Source: a virus | DNA: 21,511 nucleotides | Virus record (IMG/VR): IMGVR_UViG_3300042923_001009 | Location: 1-21,511 of that record | Direction: 5' to 3' (one strand) | In this document: in pieces, positions 19,367 through 21,511 of the stretch | Position numbering within the stretch: position 1 is the first letter of the stretch | How the letters are laid out: the number at the start of each line of letters is the position of its first letter | Position numbers and translations under genes: made by a program | The notes under the pieces: generated by a model | The model's database searches: none | Seen by the model: only the letters and a program-made list of their open reading frames with translations | Told to the model about the DNA's origin: nothing

Positions 19367-19822
19367 GTGCCGAACCAGCCCAAGACTCGACCGCGGACCT
19401 TCCGCATCCCAGATGACCCCTACTTTCCTGCCCAGGAGAAGGCTCGCGCCGAGGGGACGAACCTCACCGCGCTCGTCAACGAGTGGGTACTCGAGTACGT
19501 CTACGGCGACGACGACGAGCGTCAGGACGGATTGACACGCCCCGCATCGTCAAGATACCTTGACGACATGACGCACCCTGACACCGCCTTCCAGCACATC
19601 CGCGAAGCCGCCGGATCACTTCGGACCGACGACATGGACGCCAGCAACGAGGCCATCCTCCGCTCGTACGCGGAGCTGCGGCGCGTGTTCGACGACGACC
19701 TCGCCGAGCAGGTGCGCGCGGCACGCTCTATGGGCTGCTCGTGGGAGCGCATCGGCGCCGCGCTCGGCATCACGAAGCAGGCAGCGCACGAACGCTACGC
19801 GCGGATAACAGAGCCGGCCTGA
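19367..19822 (+). CDS. Ribbon-helix-helix protein fused in frame to an HTH regulator
   Basis: 151 residues from a GTG. Residues 10-47 (TFRIPDDPYFPAQEKARAEG, TNLTALVNEWVLEYVYGDDD) form a ribbon-helix-helix domain. Residues 68-151 form a helical protein ending with AEQVRAARSMGCSWERIGAA then LGITKQAAHERY, a sigma-region-4-like HTH common in actinobacterial regulators. The two halves meet at RQDGLTRPASSRYLDD, whose DNA contains a complete promoter and operator for the second half. So this could be one fused protein, or a small gene that lost its stop and runs into the next. The stop overlaps the integrase start (TGATG). Confidence 0.55.
   Translation: MPNQPKTRPRTFRIPDDPYFPAQEKARAEGTNLTALVNEWVLEYVYGDDDERQDGLTRPASSRYLDDMTHPDTAFQHIREAAGSLRTDDMDASNEAILRSYAELRRVFDDDLAEQVRAARSMGCSWERIGAALGITKQAAHERYARITEPA
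19532..19567 (+). promoter_or_regulatory. Internal promoter with palindromic operator
   Basis: TTGACA (19532-19537) matches the -35 consensus exactly; 18 bases later TACCTT (19556-19561) serves as -10, and six bases after it is the ATG at 19568. The site TCGTCAAGATACCTTGACGA (19547-19566) has perfect 8-bp arms around ATAC and covers the -10, so a bound dimer would shut the promoter. It probably drives the HTH gene and integrase. Confidence 0.7.
19568..19822 (+). CDS. HTH regulator as a separate leaderless product
   Basis: 84 residues, MTHPDTAFQHIREAAGSLRT, same frame as the longer fusion. Helices (NEAILRSYAELRRVFDDDLA) lead to the HTH (SMGCSWERIGAALGITKQAA). The promoter directly upstream places the transcript start at this ATG, and the palindrome over its -10 suggests self-regulation. 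This may be the main product of the frame. The gene shares a base with the integrase start, so it may set integrase level. Confidence 0.55.
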   Translation: MTHPDTAFQHIREAAGSLRTDDMDASNEAILRSYAELRRVFDDDLAEQVRAARSMGCSWERIGAALGITKQAAHERYARITEPA

Positions 19823-21009
19823 TGGCGGGGAGCATCACCGCGTACGCGACCGCCGATGGGCGACGGTACCGCGTCCGCTACCGCAAGCCCGACAAGTCGC
19901 AGACCGACAAGCGCGGATTCAGGACGAAGCGCGACGCCGAACTGTTCCTCGCATCCATCACCGTCAGCAAAGCCACCGGCGACTACGTCGACCCGGCCGC
20001 CGGGCGCGTCACGATCGCGCACCTCGGCCCGCTCTGGCTCGAGAAGAAGTCGACGCTGAAGCCCTCGTCGTACCGGCCGCTCGAGATCGCGTGGCGCGTC
20101 TACGTCCTGCCGAAGTGGGGCGCGTACCCGGTATCAGCGATCGACGCCGCCGACGTCGAGGCGTGGATCTCGCAGCTCATCAAAGGCACCGCGCCGCGCG
20201 AGCGTCAGCGCGGGAACGCGAAGCGCGTGCCCGCCGCCGAGCCGCTCGGCGCGACGAGCGTGCTACGCGCCGTCGGCGTGCTCGCCGGCATCCTCGACGA
20301 CGCCGTCCGCGCCGGGCGCATCAAGAAGAACCCCGCGCGCGGCACCGACAACCTGCCCCGCAAGCAGACGAAGAAGGCGCGCCGCTACCTCACCGACGAC
20401 GAGGTGATGCGCCTCGCCGAAGCGATTGGCGACCCCGTCCGGTCCACCCTCGTGCTCACGCTCGCGTACACCGGCGTGCGGTGGAGCGAAGCCATCGGCC
20501 TCCGCGTCCGCGACGTGAACCCGCTTCGCCGCCGACTGCAGGTGCGGCGGCCTCTCGTCGAGCTCGACGGCATCTTCCACGAGGGTGAGCCGAAGAGCTG
20601 GGAGCGACGGTCGGTTCCGTACCCCGCGTTCCTCGTCCCGGCGATCGCGCAGCTGTGCGAGGGGCTCGGCATGGACGGCCACGTCTTCGTCGACGAGAAC
20701 GGCCACAGCATCCGGCAGCCGCACGTCGAGTCCAGCTGGTTCCTCGCCGGTCTCCGCGACGCCGGCATCGAGCGGCTCACCCCGCACGACCTCCGCCACA
20801 CCGCGGCCAGCCTCGCGATCAGCAGCGGCGCGAACGTGCTCGTCGTGCAGCAGATGCTCGGCCACAAGTCCGCCGCGATGACCCTCGACGTCTACGCCGA
20901 TCTGTTCCCCGACGACCTCGAAGCGGTCGCCGAACGCCTCGATGCACGAGCGACCGCCGCCGCAGATGTGGGCAAAATGTGGGCACGCGTCGGCATCCGC
21001 ACCGCCTGA
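19822..21009 (+). CDS. int: Tyrosine-family phage integrase
   Basis: 395 residues. The N-terminal arm-binding domain (SITAYATADGRRYRVRYRKP) precedes a core-binding SAM-like domain (about 62-170). The catalytic domain shows R220 (LAYTGVRWSEAIGL), K258 (GEPKSWERRSVP), H322 and R325 (PHDLRHTAASLAI), H348 (MLGHKSAAMT) and nucleophile Y358 (DVYADLF). All catalytic residues are present, so it should be active. Start ATG at 19822 overlaps the HTH stop. The last codons (DVGKMWARVG) encode one of the two repeats taken as arm-type binding sites, as in many actinobacterial integrases that use tRNA targets. Confidence 0.96.
   Translation: MAGSITAYATADGRRYRVRYRKPDKSQTDKRGFRTKRDAELFLASITVSKATGDYVDPAAGRVTIAHLGPLWLEKKSTLKPSSYRPLEIAWRVYVLPKWGAYPVSAIDAADVEAWISQLIKGTAPRERQRGNAKRVPAAEPLGATSVLRAVGVLAGILDDAVRAGRIKKNPARGTDNLPRKQTKKARRYLTDDEVMRLAEAIGDPVRSTLVLTLAYTGVRWSEAIGLRVRDVNPLRRRLQVRRPLVELDGIFHEGEPKSWERRSVPYPAFLVPAIAQLCEGLGMDGHVFVDENGHSIRQPHVESSWFLAGLRDAGIERLTPHDLRHTAASLAISSGANVLVVQQMLGHKSAAMTLDVYADLFPDDLEAVAERLDARATAAADVGKMWARVGIRTA
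20967..20986 (+). repeat. Integrase arm-site repeat, copy A
   Basis: TGTGGGCAAAATGTGGGCAC, within the end of the integrase gene. It contains two GTGGGCA units. Copy B at 21176-21195 differs at one base and has the same orientation. Confidence 0.65.
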
Positions 21010-21016
21010 GCGAAAC

Positions 21017-21052
21017 AAAAAAGGCCGCCGATCAGGGATTCCTGATCGGCGG
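21017..21052 (-). terminator. Strong terminator reading leftward, after the tRNA fragment
   Basis: CCGCCGATCAGG (21025-21036) and CCTGATCGGCGG (21041-21052) form a perfect 12-bp stem with a 4-base loop. On the minus strand it is followed by TTTTTT (21022-21017). It lies between the tRNA 3'-end fragment and the integrase end, so it would stop tRNA transcription from entering the integrase gene in antisense. Confidence 0.8.
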
Positions 21053-21059
21053 TCCTGCG

Positions 21060-21084
21060 TAGGGCGGGTGGGACTTGAACCCTC
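21060..21084 (-). other. attP: tRNA 3'-end fragment, probable att core
   Basis: Read on the minus strand, GAGGG-TTCAAGT-CCCAC-CCGCCCT-A has the layout of tRNA positions 49-73: T stem, TTCAAGT loop, T stem, 3' acceptor strand and discriminator base (one A-A mismatch in the stem). A matching 5' acceptor strand (AGGGCGG) is not present in the next 90 bases, so no whole tRNA is here. Phages that integrate into tRNA 3' ends carry such a piece to restore the gene. The tRNA identity cannot be told. Confidence 0.65.
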
Positions 21085-21175
21085 TCCGGCGTCGCGCCAG
21101 AGCGCCACTCCCCCGCGATCACGCGGGATGAAAGCCCATGTTGACACCACTGAACACGCGACAGCCGCGCTCGAC

Positions 21176-21195
21176 TGTGGGCAAAGTGTGGGCAC
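21176..21195 (+). repeat. Integrase arm-site repeat, copy B
   Basis: TGTGGGCAAAGTGTGGGCAC, 209 bases from copy A and on the far side of the tRNA fragment. Finding arm-type repeats on both sides of the core is what an unrecombined attP has. Confidence 0.65.
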
Positions 21196-21226
21196 TCACT
21201 CGTGTCGGTGACGATAGCCTGCGCAC

Positions 21227-21421
21227 ATGGACCTCGTCTCAGCGTTCGTCATCATCTCTGCGCTCATCGGCTTCGTGCTCTATCTCGGCGTTACCGCCGC
21301 CGTCCTCTGGATCGGGTACCGGCTGGCCCGGGCGGCGGTCAAGTACGGCATCCTGGACGCCGACGCCGAGCGAGCTTCAGCGCTCCAGACGCGCGCCAGC
21401 AATCTCCCGCCCGCCGGCTGA
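21227..21421 (+). CDS. Small membrane protein of unknown function
   Basis: 64 residues, MDLVSAFVIISALIGFVLYL, continuing GVTAAVLWIGYRLARAAVKY and a soluble tail ending SNLPPAG. The hydrophobic stretch (about 4-30) may be one long or two short helices. A TAGCCT -10-like box ends six bases before the ATG and no ribosome site is visible, so it may be leaderless. It lies beyond the att region; if attP is intact, it is a phage gene. Confidence 0.6.
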   Translation: MDLVSAFVIISALIGFVLYLGVTAAVLWIGYRLARAAVKYGILDADAERASALQTRASNLPPAG

Positions 21422-21511
21422 TGTATCAGCGAGGCGTCTGCCGTCCTCCCGTGAGTATGGACACGCGCCACCCCTCCGTCGCACCGGCCACCTTCGACGC
21501 CCCGGCAGGTA
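21421..21511 (+). CDS. Possible gene start running off the right edge
   Basis: An ATG at 21421 shares a base with the stop of the membrane protein gene (TGATG) and the frame (MYQRGVCRPPVSMDTRHPSV) stays open to the edge. A later in-frame ATG at 21457 is an alternative start. There is too little sequence to say more; the overlap style is the main support. Confidence 0.3.
   Translation, partial: MYQRGVCRPPVSMDTRHPSVAPATFDAPAG

Noticed and set aside
21060-21150. Complete tRNA gene at the att site
   Set aside because: Only the T arm and 3' acceptor strand are present; no AGGGCGG 5' acceptor strand or D arm at the right distance.
1-21511. CRISPR array or insertion sequence
   Set aside because: No regularly spaced repeats and no transposase-like protein or terminal inverted repeats were seen.

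Overview
The window is a block of a temperate, HK97-type siphophage genome (or prophage) from a high-GC actinobacterium. A Microbacteriaceae-like host is my best guess, based on codon bias, protein styles and frequent leaderless starts. Nearly all genes lie on the minus strand and overlap by 1-4 bases (ATGA, GTGA, TGATG), as in a long polycistronic phage operon. Only the repressor, a ribbon-helix-helix/HTH regulator, the integrase and a small membrane protein at the right end are on the plus strand.

Right end (about 18.1-21.5 kb): lysogeny and integration module. A tyrosine integrase sits next to a tRNA 3'-end fragment, a terminator hairpin and two 20-bp direct repeats that look like integrase arm sites. 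These lie on both sides of the tRNA fragment, which suggests an intact attP rather than attL or attR. A small HTH repressor (plus) and an HTH protein (minus) diverge from a switch region holding three 18-bp operator-like palindromes that overlap both start regions. An excisionase-like HTH protein and a BRO/KilAC antirepressor follow on the minus strand.

Middle (about 5.4-17 kb, minus): early operon. It encodes small membrane proteins, a motorless protein with an FtsK-gamma-like DNA-reading domain, a YqaJ-type exonuclease with a RecT-like annealing protein, a helicase with an adjacent N4/N6 DNA methyltransferase, an HNH endonuclease, a replication-initiator-like protein, a DnaJ-like protein and SSB. 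It also carries several small cysteine-rich proteins. The stretch at 9.4-10.3 kb shows several reading-frame anomalies. The operon appears to end at a hairpin terminator at 5355-5376.

Left end (1-5.1 kb, minus): late-side operon. A run of small proteins is followed by two adjacent HNH endonucleases, the small and large terminase subunits, a small two-helix membrane protein and the portal protein, which runs off the left edge. A terminator-like hairpin lies just before the small terminase gene, so the packaging genes may be reached by read-through or attenuation.

The genes form a coherent cycle: repressor/operator decision, integrase and excisionase for prophage entry and exit, recombination and replication in the early operon, then packaging. 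I found no CRISPR array, transposase, rRNA or complete tRNA.
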